A stretch of DNA of 64,000 nucleotides from Salibacterium aidingense DSM 18341 (GTDB taxonomy: Bacteria; Bacillota; Bacilli; Bacillales; Marinococcaceae): NCBI RefSeq assembly GCF_000429685.1, contig NZ_AUCI01000011.1:1-64000 (forward strand), read 5' to 3'. A program made the translations under genes and the position numbers. Positions within the stretch are counted from its first letter, which is position 1; every line of letters starts with the position of its first letter. The notes beneath the pieces were generated by a model that saw nothing but the letters and a program-made list of their open reading frames with translations, did not search any database and had not been told where the DNA came from. Shown here piece by piece: positions 1 to 8,171 of the stretch.

Positions 1-352
1 CACCACTAGTGCCGAGGCGGCGTTCATTTTTTCCATTCGGGCCCAGACCCAGCTAAGGAGCTTAGCCGCCCCCCACCACATGGATACGCCGGACGAAGGA
101 ATGTATGGACACCCATCCAGTGATATATGGGAGGGTTAGCGACCATGTGCGATGTGGGTGATTACCAAGAGCACGGTCATATAATAATTTACCAACAAAT
201 TCCTGTTCGAGCAGTTGGAAGGAATCCAAACTGGTTCAAATTGTTATAAATAACAATATATGTGTCCGTGAGGTGGGAATGAATCTATCTGGTGATAACT
301 GATAGGTTAGAAATTCGGAGAAAACAAGAACATGTGGAAGGATAATTAATTA
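1..352 (+). other. Structured non-coding segment, possibly a truncated group II intron RNA
   Basis: No open frame runs through this stretch. It is rich in local inverted repeats, for example GCTAA/TTAGC at about 52-66, and GGCGG near 15 against CCGCC near 67. The run GTGTCCGTGAGG at about 261-272 resembles domain I of bacterial group II introns. The downstream edge abuts the FMN reductase remnant, as if an intron had inserted into that gene. I see no domain V hairpin and no intron-encoded reverse transcriptase, so if it is an intron it is a fragment. The identification rests on remembered resemblance only. Confidence 0.25.
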
Positions 353-608
353 CAAAGAGGGAGTGGAACAATAAGGCCGCTGGTTTTGTTGGATACGGAG
401 CAGCCGGGGCTGCGACTGCGGTTGAAAATTTTAGGATGATGATGGCTGAGCTGGAGGTCGCCGACGTACGTGCTCAAGTTCGACTTTCGCTCTTCACCGA
501 TTTTGAGAATTTCGTGAATGTAAGCCAGCTGCCTTTCAGGAGAAATCGGTTCATAAGATGGTTGAGCAGGTTATTTCCTGGAGCGAAGCATTGAGCGTTC
601 TTCGATAA
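343..608 (+). pseudogene. NADPH-dependent FMN reductase remnant (frameshifted C-terminal half)
   Basis: One frame from about 361 reads EWNNKAAGFVGYG, then VRAQVRLSLFTDFENF. This is the typical second half of flavodoxin-like NAD(P)H-dependent FMN reductases. After about 516 the frame is lost. A second frame continues KPAAFQEKSVHKMVEQ and ends at TAA 606-608, the family's usual C-terminal helix. A single indel near 516-522 would join the two. The N-terminal half with the flavin-binding loop is absent, so the gene is broken twice: by truncation at its 5' side, where the intron-like sequence sits, and by the frameshift. The family call is based on recognised motifs, not on a search. Confidence 0.6.
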
Positions 609-611
609 TCG

Positions 612-650
612 ACGAGGGGCTGTCTCAAAAATCCGTTAAAAGCAATACTA
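612..650. mobile_element. Possible insertion-sequence end remnant
   Basis: The sequence GGGGCTGTCTCAAAAATCCG just after the FMN reductase stop resembles the terminal inverted repeats of several bacterial IS elements (GRGNCTGTCTCAAAA type). No transposase and no partner repeat is nearby. A related string, TTCTCCAAAAATCCGTTTTT, occurs at about 25733-25752. Treated as a relic only. Confidence 0.25.
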
Positions 651-729
651 GGTAAGGCCTCTCATCCTGCGGCCTGGAGTCGCCGCCTTTCGCTTTTGCC
701 CGTGGTTGGATTCTCTTTGTTAAAGTAAA

Positions 730-761
730 GGAGCTATACCTTTTGATATAGCTCCCTTTTT
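730..761 (+). terminator. Rho-independent terminator
   Basis: The perfect 9-bp stem GGAGCTATA (730-738) / TATAGCTCC (747-755) has an 8-nt loop and is followed by CTTTTT. It stands alone in the degenerate left-end region and probably belonged to a lost upstream gene. Confidence 0.7.
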
Positions 762-804
762 AGCAGCACCATATATGACTACCTGTACTTTTAGATGAAA
801 TAGA

Positions 805-927
805 TTACTTTGCGTTGAATGTAATAGCTTTAATTAGAGTGAAAATCAAACTGGTAATAAATATAATTCCAGCAGATGCCCAACCACCTGCAAAGGGTGC
901 GACGAAAAATAAGATAATAAATCCGAT
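805..927 (-). pseudogene. C-terminal fragment of a small membrane protein
   Basis: Reading leftwards from 927, a 40-codon frame begins IGFIILFFVAPFAGG, ends TFNAK and stops at 805-807. It forms two hydrophobic helices typical of a small integral membrane protein. In this frame a TAG lies four codons upstream. The nearest ATG (979) is in another frame and lies over the EamA fragment on the opposite strand. The coding signal therefore stops abruptly at about 927, where an unrelated fragment begins, which suggests a deletion junction. I do not recognise the family. Confidence 0.45.
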
Positions 928-929
928 AA

Positions 930-1103
930 ACTCCGACTAATACAGGGCTGATTTTTTCTTTTGAACCTGTTTTTGCCATTTTTATGCTCGGGGAGGAATT
1001 AACAGCAAAAGCATCCCTCGGAGCGGCACTCGTGATGGCAGGAGTCCTGATCTCACGTATAGATATTAAAAAAGTATTTCTGAAAAACGGCCGGTCTGTT
1101 TAG
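930..1103 (+). pseudogene. EamA/DMT-family transporter C-terminal remnant
   Basis: The 57-codon open frame contains GLIFSFEPVFAIF, then LGEELTAKASLGAALVMAGV, and ends KNGRSV with TAG at 1101-1103. This matches the last two transmembrane helices of EamA (drug/metabolite transporter) proteins, where LEPVFA and LGE-LT are hallmark motifs. The other eight helices are missing: an in-frame TAA at 927-929 closes it, and the sequence to the left belongs to a fragment on the other strand. A truncated, non-functional relic. Confidence 0.65.
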
Positions 1104-1408
1104 CACCTGGCTGCGGCTTCCTTATTTTTACAAAGATTCACCCTATCATTTAAGAGTGAAATGTTGACATTTTGCTGACATGGAGGGTATTCATTGAGGC
1201 TTCTCGTTAGTTCACTGAACTTCTGTGTAGCTTCTTTTTTCCGTGTGGTATCGGATCGTGTTTCCAAGTATTCCATCATATTTTCTAGAAAATAATCCAG
1301 TTTGGGCTGACAATGACAAGTAATTTCTTCAACGATTCCACGATTTGGAAATTTTTGTTCGGCACGTTGATTCCATTCTTTTCCCGGTTCTTCTTCCCTA
1401 CGTGTTCC
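1100..1408 (-). pseudogene. Decayed ORF upstream of betA, family unrecognised
   Basis: A 102-codon open stretch lacks a usable start. It reads GKEWNQRAEQKFPNRG near its beginning, CHCQPKLDYFLENMMEYL in the middle, and ends AAARC with TAA at 1100-1102. The composition is protein-like: amphipathic, with a CHC cluster. Another frame carries plausible sequence further upstream (AAEIHFNIFIKLLGNT). Removing one T near 1401-1404 would join the two, so I read this as a frameshifted gene. Its stop overlaps that of the EamA remnant. A position divergent from betA would suit a regulator of choline use, but nothing in the sequence proves that. Confidence 0.4.
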
Positions 1409-1493
1409 CTAATAATTTGATAAAAATATTGAAATGAATTTCTGCCGCCTTTACAAAAGAAATATGCTGTGTTAATTTAAAAATATTAAAAAC

Positions 1494-1511
1494 GTTAAAT
1501 AATAATTTAAC
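1494..1511. promoter_or_regulatory. Palindrome upstream of betA (candidate operator)
   Basis: GTTAAAT-AATA-ATTTAAC is a 7-bp perfect inverted repeat with a 4-bp centre, in the AT-rich segment between the decayed ORF and betA. Size and position suit a dimeric repressor site. No cognate regulator is identified. Confidence 0.3.
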
Positions 1512-1574
1512 AAAGTTAATCAAGTAAGTGAGATATTAATTCAACAGGGAATGGATGGAGGCCTGTTCGTAAAA

Positions 1575-1590
1575 AAAACTATATAGTTTT
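1575..1590. promoter_or_regulatory. 16-bp perfect palindrome before betA
   Basis: AAAACTATATAGTTTT is fully self-complementary and lies 42 bp upstream of the betA start. It could be a repressor operator or, given the TATA core, overlap the -10 region. The evidence is symmetry and position only. Confidence 0.35.
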
Positions 1591-1632
1591 AATCACTTCA
1601 CTCCATTCGCAATATCCAAGGGGGTCTATAAG

Positions 1633-3318
1633 ATGAGTGAAACATATGATTTTATTATCATTGGTGGCGGCAGTGCCGGGTCTATACTCGGCAGCCGTCT
1701 AAGTGAAGATGGGACACGCAGTGTGCTTGTTCTGGAAGCAGGACGCAGTGATTATCCATGGGACCTGTTAATTCAAATGCCGGCAGCTTTACCGTTTCCC
1801 GCTGGGAAATCCCTCTACGACTGGAAATACGCATCGGACCCGGAACCTTATATGAATGGACGACGTGTGAAGCATGCCCGGGGAAAGGTGCTCGGAGGCT
1901 CGAGCTCCATCAACGGCATGATTTACCAACGCGGCAATCCAATGGACTATGAACGCTGGGGGGGCGATCCAGGTATGGAAACGTGGGATTTTGCACACTG
2001 TCTTCCGTATTTTAAACGCTTGGAAAATGCGTTGGCAGCAGAGCCGGATGATGAGTACCGCGGTCATGACGGTCCAATTAAATTAGAGCGTGGACCAGCT
2101 AAAAATCCTTTGTTCCAAGCCTTCTTTGATGCAGCTGTTGAAGCTGGGTGCTCCCGAACACCTGATGTAAACGGTTTTCGCCAAGAGGGATTCGCACCGT
2201 TTGATAAGCATGTGTACAAAGGCAGACGGATGTCTGTGTCGCGGGCTTATCTGCGTCCGGCGATGAAGCGCCAAAATCTGACGGTGAAAACACGTGCGTT
2301 TGTGAAAAGCATTGATTTCAATGGTACCCGGGCTGATGGTGTGACCTATCAACGAAATGGAAAGACGCATCAAGTCTCGGCAGGGGAAGTCATTCTTGCC
2401 GGCGGGGCTATCAATACACCGCAGCTGCTTCAACTGTCAGGTGTGGGCAAAGCGGAACACCTGCGCTCTGTTGGTATCGAACCGGTCGTTGATCTTCCGG
2501 GCGTCGGTGAAAACCTTCAGGACCACCTTGAAGCCTACATTCAATACAATTGCCCGGAACCTGTTTCGGAGCAGCCTAACTTAAAGAAATCACGGATGCC
2601 GTGGATCGGTCTGCAGTGGCTGCTGGGACGCAAAGGACCGGCAGCGACAAACCATTTCGAAGGCGGCGGTTTTGTCCGTTCGAACGAGGACGTTCCTTAT
2701 CCTAACCTGATGTATCACTTCCTTCCGGTAGCGGTGCGCTACGACGGTCAAAAGGCGGATACGGATCATGGATTCCAGGTACACGTCGGACCTATGTTCT
2801 CGGATGCGCGGGGATCCTTAAAGATTCGTTCGAAAGACCCGAAAGAGCATCCGAGCATGGTCTACAACTATCTATCAACGGAGAAGGACCGGCGTGAGTG
2901 GGTGGAAGCAGTACGAGTGACCAGGGAGATTATGTCTCAGTCAGCCATTGCCCCTTATAATTCAGGAGAAATTTCACCCGGACCTTCCGTTCAAACGGAA
3001 GAGGAGATTTTGGAATGGGTGAAGGAAGATGCGGAAACGGCGCTTCACCCGTCATGTACTGCAAAAATGGGGCCGGCTTCAGACCCTATGGCTGTTGTAG
3101 ATCCGAATACCATGAAGGTTCACGGGCTCGACAATGTGAGGGTGGTTGATGCGTCTGCCATGCCTTATATCACGAACGGCAACATTCATGCACCGGTGTT
3201 AATGCTGGCAGAAAAGGCAGCGGACCTCATCCTGGGACGCGACCCGCTGAAACCCGTCCATGCCGATTTCTACCGTCATGGCGTACACCCGGCTGATGCA
3301 GGTACCATTAAAGGGTAA
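1633..3318 (+). CDS. betA: Choline dehydrogenase (GMC flavoprotein)
   Basis: BetA oxidises choline to betaine aldehyde, the first step to the osmoprotectant glycine betaine, using FAD. The 561 residues match the usual length. The N-terminal FAD-binding loop is GGGSAGS (residues 11-17). GMC signature 1 is [13 protein letters not shown] (84-96) and signature 2 is [17 protein letters not shown] (about 257-273). The C-terminal half carries HPSCTAKMG, with the active-site histidine region, and the final [15 protein letters not shown] box. The start follows AAGGGGG at about 1618-1624. Betaine aldehyde dehydrogenase (BetB/GbsA) is not next to it and must be elsewhere if the pathway is complete. Two palindromes lie upstream. 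Other GMC alcohol dehydrogenases look similar, but motif spacing and length favour choline. Confidence 0.85.
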   Translation: MSETYDFIIIGGGSAGSILGSRLSEDGTRSVLVLEAGRSDYPWDLLIQMPAALPFPAGKSLYDWKYASDPEPYMNGRRVKHARGKVLGGSSSINGMIYQRGNPMDYERWGGDPGMETWDFAHCLPYFKRLENALAAEPDDEYRGHDGPIKLERGPAKNPLFQAFFDAAVEAGCSRTPDVNGFRQEGFAPFDKHVYKGRRMSVSRAYLRPAMKRQNLTVKTRAFVKSIDFNGTRADGVTYQRNGKTHQVSAGEVILAGGAINTPQLLQLSGVGKAEHLRSVGIEPVVDLPGVGENLQDHLEAYIQYNCPEPVSEQPNLKKSRMPWIGLQWLLGRKGPAATNHFEGGGFVRSNEDVPYPNLMYHFLPVAVRYDGQKADTDHGFQVHVGPMFSDARGSLKIRSKDPKEHPSMVYNYLSTEKDRREWVEAVRVTREIMSQSAIAPYNSGEISPGPSVQTEEEILEWVKEDAETALHPSCTAKMGPASDPMAVVDPNTMKVHGLDNVRVVDASAMPYITNGNIHAPVLMLAEKAADLILGRDPLKPVHADFYRHGVHPADAGTIKG

Positions 3319-3339
3319 GAGAAATAATCTTTTTATAAG

Positions 3340-3369
3340 AAGGCCTCTTTTAAAGAGTGCCTTTTTTTA
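3340..3369 (+). terminator. Terminator after betA
   Basis: AAGGC-CTCTTT pairs with AAAGAG-TGCCTT (one mismatch or bulge) and is followed by a run of seven T. It ends betA transcription ahead of the convergent VOC gene. Confidence 0.7.
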
Positions 3370-3439
3370 GCTGGAATATTATCTGTCTTGTCTGTCCGTT
3401 GTTCAAATAACTCGCCGTTTCCATACCGAACTGATTTTC

Positions 3440-4357
3440 TTATCCCCGGTATGCTTTTTGTAATTCCGCAAGATCAAGTTTCTTCATATTAAGTGTAGCT
3501 TTACTGACTCGCACGATTTGTTCTCGTGTGCTATTGCTGCCCATCATCTCTTCCATTTCCCTGGGCACAATCTGCCAGGACACTCCATACTTATCTTTCA
3601 GCCAACCGCATTGCTCAGACTCAGGAACCGCAGACAGTTTATCCCAGTAGTAATTAATCTCTTCTTGGGTATCACAATATACCATGAATGAGATGGCTTC
3701 GTTGAAATGGAAGTTATGATCTCTTGCGCTGTCCATTGCGGCAAACCACTGATTCTCAAGTATGAAATCAGAATACATGATGGTTCCTTCTTTGTCAGGT
3801 TCCATGCCTTGAGGATAGCGCGCCCTCTGGCCCTGGGTTGAGTTCTGAAATACAGATAAATAAAAATTCATTGCCCTTTCCGCATTCCCGCAATTATCAC
3901 CAACAAACATTAGCGACGGCATGATCGCAGGACGTTCTTCATTTTCTGGATTGGTAAGGATCAACTGCCACGACAGACCATACTTATCTTGAATCCAGCC
4001 ATATTTCTCGCTAAAGGGATATTGATCAAGCGGCATTAATACGGTCCCGCCTTCGGACAATTTGTTCCAAACTTCATTTATTTTTTCTCTTGCGTTTTTT
4101 TGTTGCAATGGATCAAAATGAACCATGAAAGAAACCGATGGATTAAATGTGAAAAAAGGTCCTGCGTTGATGGCCATGAACTTCTGCCCCCACAACTCAA
4201 AAGAGACTAGATGGGCGTCGCCTGATGGGGTGTCGTGGAGTGTTACAGTATTCGTAATCCTTGAGTCCGGGACAAGGGAAGTATAAAATGCTGCTGCTTC
4301 CTCCGCCTCCTTGTCAAACCACAAATGCGGAACGACGTTTTGATTTGTTTTTGTCAT
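3440..4357 (-). CDS. Double-domain VOC/PhnB-like protein
   Basis: The 305-residue protein is made of two tandem glyoxalase-fold modules of the PhnB/3-demethylubiquinone-methyltransferase-like type. The first begins PHLWFDKEAEEAAAFY (about residue 10). The second begins MPSLMFVGDNCGNAERAMNF (about 147). Each ends with the characteristic YGLSWQLI or YGVSWQIV strand. PhnB-type proteins are mostly single-domain, so this is an internal duplication or fusion, which is common in Bacillaceae. Enzyme activity is unknown for most members. ATG at 4357 is preceded by GTTAGGAGGAATAACG, an excellent ribosome-binding site. It is a single gene, convergent with betA. Confidence 0.8.
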   Translation of the reverse strand: MTKTNQNVVPHLWFDKEAEEAAAFYTSLVPDSRITNTVTLHDTPSGDAHLVSFELWGQKFMAINAGPFFTFNPSVSFMVHFDPLQQKNAREKINEVWNKLSEGGTVLMPLDQYPFSEKYGWIQDKYGLSWQLILTNPENEERPAIMPSLMFVGDNCGNAERAMNFYLSVFQNSTQGQRARYPQGMEPDKEGTIMYSDFILENQWFAAMDSARDHNFHFNEAISFMVYCDTQEEINYYWDKLSAVPESEQCGWLKDKYGVSWQIVPREMEEMMGSNSTREQIVRVSKATLNMKKLDLAELQKAYRG

Positions 4358-4483
4358 CGTTATTCCTCCTAACTTATTAGTATTTATTGTCTCATTTTGA
4401 TTCTGTTTTGATTTCTTATAGATTGCTGAAAAGCTGTTTTTCTTTCGTTTGTAATACGAGTGAAGTTTTCAGAGAACCTGTTT

Positions 4484-5095
4484 CTAAGGCTGCGGCTTTG
4501 CCCATACCAGATGGACCGCTCCGAAAACGGTGTGTTCTTCCCGCTGAACGACCACAGGTGCTTGATGTATCAGTTTCATGAAATCCCTGTTTACATGACA
4601 GCCCACCTTCTTTTTAAAGAGAGGATCAAATATATTCTGCAGCTTAGCCAAAACACGATTGGAACTTAATCCATGCTCCAGTAACAGGATTTGACCATCT
4701 TTCCGGCACAGTTTGGACAGAAGACGCAGCACATGATCTGGATTCGGATAAGCACACATGGACAACGTGGAAACGACAGTATCGAACGAATGCTCTGGGA
4801 GATCCAAGGTTTCTACGTTGCCAAAAATAAATTCCGCCACCTCCTTATTTTCTTCTTGCGCCGTCTCTCTGGCCTTTTCCAGCATAGCCGGACTGAAATC
4901 AACCGCTGTAATCGATGCATCCTCGGGATAATACGAAAAGTTTGTCCCCGCCCCGGCCGATACTTCCAAAATGTCTCCTTCTGCTGAAGCCAGCAGACGC
5001 TGCCGCCACTGATGATCAGGGCCCCGCTTCCTGGCACGTTTGGCGTATTTTTTTGCCTGACGGTCAAACAGTTTCCGCTGCCTTTGAATATCCAT
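4484..5095 (-). CDS. Class I SAM-dependent methyltransferase
   Basis: The 203-residue protein has the UbiE/Methyltransf_11 layout. Motif I is ILEVSAGAGTNFSYYP (about residues 42-57), the acidic end of strand 2 is AVDFSP (64-69), and later motifs include VETLDLPEHSFDTVVSTLSM. Proteins of this type in Bacillus methylate unidentified small molecules or quinone precursors, and the substrate cannot be read from sequence. ATG 5095 is preceded by GGAGGAGAACGT. It is divergent from the two-component regulator gene and is transcribed alone. Confidence 0.75.
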   Translation of the reverse strand: MDIQRQRKLFDRQAKKYAKRARKRGPDHQWRQRLLASAEGDILEVSAGAGTNFSYYPEDASITAVDFSPAMLEKARETAQEENKEVAEFIFGNVETLDLPEHSFDTVVSTLSMCAYPNPDHVLRLLSKLCRKDGQILLLEHGLSSNRVLAKLQNIFDPLFKKKVGCHVNRDFMKLIHQAPVVVQREEHTVFGAVHLVWAKPQP

Positions 5096-5248
5096 ACGTT
5101 CTCCTCCTTCTATAAAAACCTTTCTTTTCTAATTCCAGCTTCCTTTCTTCTTTTCCTTTTCTCTATTATACAGACTTTTTCAGAAGTTATTTGGGGATTT
5201 ATGATAAGATCATATTGGGAATATGTGTATTTGTTTGGAGGAAGAACG

Positions 5249-5944
5249 ATGCGGGATGTTTCTATTTTAATTGCGGATGACGAGGAAGAAATTGCCGATC
5301 TGGTTGCGATTCATCTGGAAAAAGAAGGCAATCACATCATCAAGGCAGCAGATGGCCGGGAGGTTATGGATATTGTACGGGAGCAACCCGTTGATCTTTT
5401 AATCCTGGATATCATGATGCCGGAAATGGATGGATATGAGGTAGTCCATCAAATTCGTGAAGCTTATAATATGCCCGTTATTTTTTTGAGTGCCAAGACG
5501 TCAGATTTTGATAAGGTGCAGGGATTGGTACTCGGAGCAGATGATTATATGACGAAACCTTTTACCCCGATTGAATTGGCTGCTCGTGTGAACGCACAGC
5601 TGCGCCGGTATATGACACTGAACCAACCGAAACCAAATCATTCCTCGAGCTTGGAATATGGAGGCCTTGTGATTTCACCGGATCAGCATCATGTTTCTCT
5701 ATATGGAGAAACGATCGAGCTGACCCCAAAGGAATTTGATATTCTGTATTTGCTGGCCAGTCATCCGACGAAGGTGTTCAGTGTCGAAAATATTTTTTAT
5801 CACGTTTGGGCTGAAGGCTATTTCGAAGGAGCGAATACGGTGATGGTTCATATCCGCACGCTGCGGAAAAAGCTGAAAGAAGACAAGAGGAAAAATAAAT
5901 TCATAAAAACAGTGTGGGGCGTCGGCTATGCCTTTCAGGGGTGA
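5249..5944 (+). CDS. VanR-like OmpR-family response regulator
   Basis: The 231-residue protein has an N-terminal receiver domain: acidic pocket D10/D11, phospho-acceptor D54 in ILDIMMPEMDG, switch S81, and K103 in MTKPF. The C-terminal winged helix (about 130-230) contains LTPKEFDILYLLA and VWGVGYAF. The start is ATG 5249, because GGAGG sits 7 bp upstream; a longer in-frame extension to 5012 has no ribosome site and crosses the divergent promoter region. A possible promoter is TTCAGA (5179-5184), 17 bp, TGATAA (5202-5207). It overlaps the kinase gene, and the following VanY-type carboxypeptidase suggests a VanR-like cell-wall sensor. The exact signal is unknown. Confidence 0.85.
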   Translation: MRDVSILIADDEEEIADLVAIHLEKEGNHIIKAADGREVMDIVREQPVDLLILDIMMPEMDGYEVVHQIREAYNMPVIFLSAKTSDFDKVQGLVLGADDYMTKPFTPIELAARVNAQLRRYMTLNQPKPNHSSSLEYGGLVISPDQHHVSLYGETIELTPKEFDILYLLASHPTKVFSVENIFYHVWAEGYFEGANTVMVHIRTLRKKLKEDKRKNKFIKTVWGVGYAFQG

Positions 5945-7049
5945 TTATCTACGCAGTTTTCGATCAAAAATGATCATGTTGTTTGGATTAAGTATGCTGC
6001 TATCTGGATTCATAACGTATGCCATCTATAAAGGCCTGCAATATTATTACCATACCGCGGTCGATTATCAAGATCTGCTTGCAGGTTTTCGTGCGTTTAT
6101 GCTCCATATTGGAGATATATACTTCTTTTTAATGATATTTATCCCGCTGGCCATTTTAATTTTCTACTTTCTTACAAAGCCTTATGTCACGTATTTTAAT
6201 GAAATATCCAAAGGGATCCATTCTCTTGCCCAAGGGGATTTTCAACACCGGGTTACTATCGATACAAAGGATGAGTTCGGTGATATAGCGAAGGATATTA
6301 ATCTAGCTGGCGGCAAACTGATAGAAGCGATCGAAAGAGGAGATTTTTCAGAAAGCAGCAGGGATGAGCTGGTGGTAAACCTGGCTCACGATTTACGCAC
6401 ACCTCTGACTTCTGTATTAGGCTATCTGGAATTAATTCTGAAAGATGACAGCTTGACAGAGGAGCAAATCAAACATTATATCATGATTTCTTTTACCAAA
6501 TCCCAGCGTTTGGAAAAATTGATTGATGAATTATTCGAGATAACAAGAATGAATTATGGCATGTTAACTATTGAAAAAAACCCAATCAATTTAAGTAATT
6601 TATTGAACCAGTTGAACGAGGAACTCTATCCAGTATTTGAACAAAATCATTTAACGTCCAGGCTCAATGTTGCGGAGGATCTACCTATTTTAGGTGACGG
6701 CGAGCTGCTGGCACGAGTCTTTGAAAATCTTCTGAGCAATGCCATCCGTTATGGAATAGATGGGCAGTTTGTCGATATTCACAGTTGGCTGGAAGCGGGG
6801 GAGGTCGTTGTTCAAGTGATAAATTACGGGGATAGTATCTCGGAAGAAGAATTGCCATACCTTTTTGAAATGTTTTACAAGGGAGATGAAGTCCGGACGT
6901 CTCAGGAAAACAGTACAGGTCTTGGTTTGTTCATCGCCAAAAATTTAGTCGAGCAGCACCACGGGATAATCTCCGCAGACAGTAATGTGATTCGTACTGT
7001 GTTTGAAGTACGACTGCCCCAGCATCAAGATGACAAAGAACAGATTTAA
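5928..7049 (+). CDS. VanS-like sensor histidine kinase
   Basis: The 373-residue membrane kinase has transmembrane helices at about 15-35 and 63-83 around a very short extracytoplasmic loop. HAMP is at about 85-138, followed by HisKA with phospho-acceptor H154 in LAHDLRTPLTS. The ATPase domain has the N-box ENLLSNAIRYG (about 266-276) and the G-box GLGLFIAKNL (about 333). The short loop implies sensing in or at the membrane, as in VanS of the VanB/VanD type. ATG 5928 overlaps the regulator's end by 17 bp, but its ribosome site is poor, so a start at ATG 5970 is possible and would shorten the N-terminus by 14 residues. It is co-transcribed and probably phosphorylates the preceding regulator. 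Confidence 0.85.
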   Translation: MPFRGDYLRSFRSKMIMLFGLSMLLSGFITYAIYKGLQYYYHTAVDYQDLLAGFRAFMLHIGDIYFFLMIFIPLAILIFYFLTKPYVTYFNEISKGIHSLAQGDFQHRVTIDTKDEFGDIAKDINLAGGKLIEAIERGDFSESSRDELVVNLAHDLRTPLTSVLGYLELILKDDSLTEEQIKHYIMISFTKSQRLEKLIDELFEITRMNYGMLTIEKNPINLSNLLNQLNEELYPVFEQNHLTSRLNVAEDLPILGDGELLARVFENLLSNAIRYGIDGQFVDIHSWLEAGEVVVQVINYGDSISEEELPYLFEMFYKGDEVRTSQENSTGLGLFIAKNLVEQHHGIISADSNVIRTVFEVRLPQHQDDKEQI

Positions 7050-7149
7050 CGTTTGGCCGAATTTTTAAGAAATATTTAAACTTTACCGCACTTTTTTTTT
7101 AAAGAGTTCTTCCTATTCTATACCTATTGCAGGAAAAGGAGGCACCGTC

Positions 7150-8004
7150 ATGAAGAAGTGGGGTATAGTACTGATGTTTATTTTTATTGCAGGTTATGTT
7201 GGGGCAGATCAGGTGCTGCCGTTTTTTCAAAACGAAGTAAATATTGAAGAAAATACAAAAGATGGAGTACATAATACTGTTGAGCAAGAGATAGAGGAGA
7301 GACAGATATATCAGGGAGATTTATTATTAGTGAACGAAAACCATCCCGTTCATCGGGGGAGCATCAGAGAAGACATCGTAGATGTATACAATCATCCGGA
7401 TTTAACAGAGAATTACGTTCTGCTTGATGCAGATATTCAGTTGTCAGCAGAGATAGCCGAAAAATTCTCTTCTATGGTGGCTGCTGCAGAGCAAGAAGGG
7501 GTCCATCGGTTTTTAATCAGCAGCGGGTATCGAAGTTTTGAAGAGCAGGGGCAATTATATAAAGAAATGGCCTCAGATTATGCACTGCCGGCAGGACACA
7601 GCGAACATAACCTCGGTTTATCCCTCGATGTCGGGTCGTCTCAGGGAGAAATGAGAACAGCGCCCGAAGGAAAATGGATCGAAAATAACGCTTGGAAACA
7701 CGGTTTTGTCTTACGTTATCCTAAGGATAAAAAGGAAATTACGGGAATCTCCTATGAACCATGGCATATCCGATACGTCGGTCTTCCGCATAGCGCGATT
7801 ATGTATGACCGAAAAATGGTGCTGGAAGAGTATCTCGAATACTTGCAGGAAGAAAAGACGATTACTGCGGAAGTGGAGGATAAAAAATATACGGTCTCCT
7901 ATTACCCTGACGCTCAAACCGAAACAATTGATCTGCCGGAGGATGGCGATTATGCCATTTCCGGAGACAACGTCGGCGGAGTTATTGTGACGGTGGAGAA
8001 ATGA
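7150..8004 (+). CDS. vanY: VanY-type D-alanyl-D-alanine carboxypeptidase
   Basis: The 284-residue zinc peptidase is membrane-anchored by residues 4-20. It removes the terminal D-Ala from peptidoglycan precursors or stem peptides outside the membrane. The M15B core is intact: ISSGYRSFEEQ (about 123-133), zinc ligands H153 and D160 in SEHNLGLSLD, and catalytic E203 with zinc ligand H206 in EPWH. ATG 7150 follows AAAAGGAGGCACCGTC. With the two-component pair it forms a vanR-vanS-vanY cassette. No vanH, vanA/B or vanX ligase genes are present, so alone it should give wall remodelling or at most weak glycopeptide tolerance. A lysostaphin-like C-terminal tail (about 235-284) is unassigned. Confidence 0.85.
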   Translation: MKKWGIVLMFIFIAGYVGADQVLPFFQNEVNIEENTKDGVHNTVEQEIEERQIYQGDLLLVNENHPVHRGSIREDIVDVYNHPDLTENYVLLDADIQLSAEIAEKFSSMVAAAEQEGVHRFLISSGYRSFEEQGQLYKEMASDYALPAGHSEHNLGLSLDVGSSQGEMRTAPEGKWIENNAWKHGFVLRYPKDKKEITGISYEPWHIRYVGLPHSAIMYDRKMVLEEYLEYLQEEKTITAEVEDKKYTVSYYPDAQTETIDLPEDGDYAISGDNVGGVIVTVEK

Positions 8005-8171
8005 AACAGCGGGTAGAGGAAAAAGAAAAGCCGGCTCGAGTCGGGGAGGGATGCAGGCGGCATCAAAAGGATAAAACTGTTTGTCCTCGTGTATTTTCCC
8101 TGAATAACAGAATCCTGACAGGAATATCCATACAGAAGGCAGTCAAATAAACGGGGAGAGGAGAGAAGGTA

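Noticed and set aside
805-979. Intact small minus-strand membrane gene starting at ATG 979
   Set aside because: The ATG frame must shift by one base to reach the hydrophobic part, has no ribosome site, and its first codons are antisense to a clear EamA fragment.
5012-5248. N-terminal extension of the VanR-like regulator
   Set aside because: It overlaps the divergent methyltransferase start and promoter region, has no ribosome site and adds 79 residues foreign to the family; ATG 5249 has GGAGG in place.
5249-8004. A full vancomycin-resistance operon
   Set aside because: No D-Ala-D-Lac or D-Ala-D-Ser ligase, lactate dehydrogenase or VanX is present; only the regulator pair and the carboxypeptidase.
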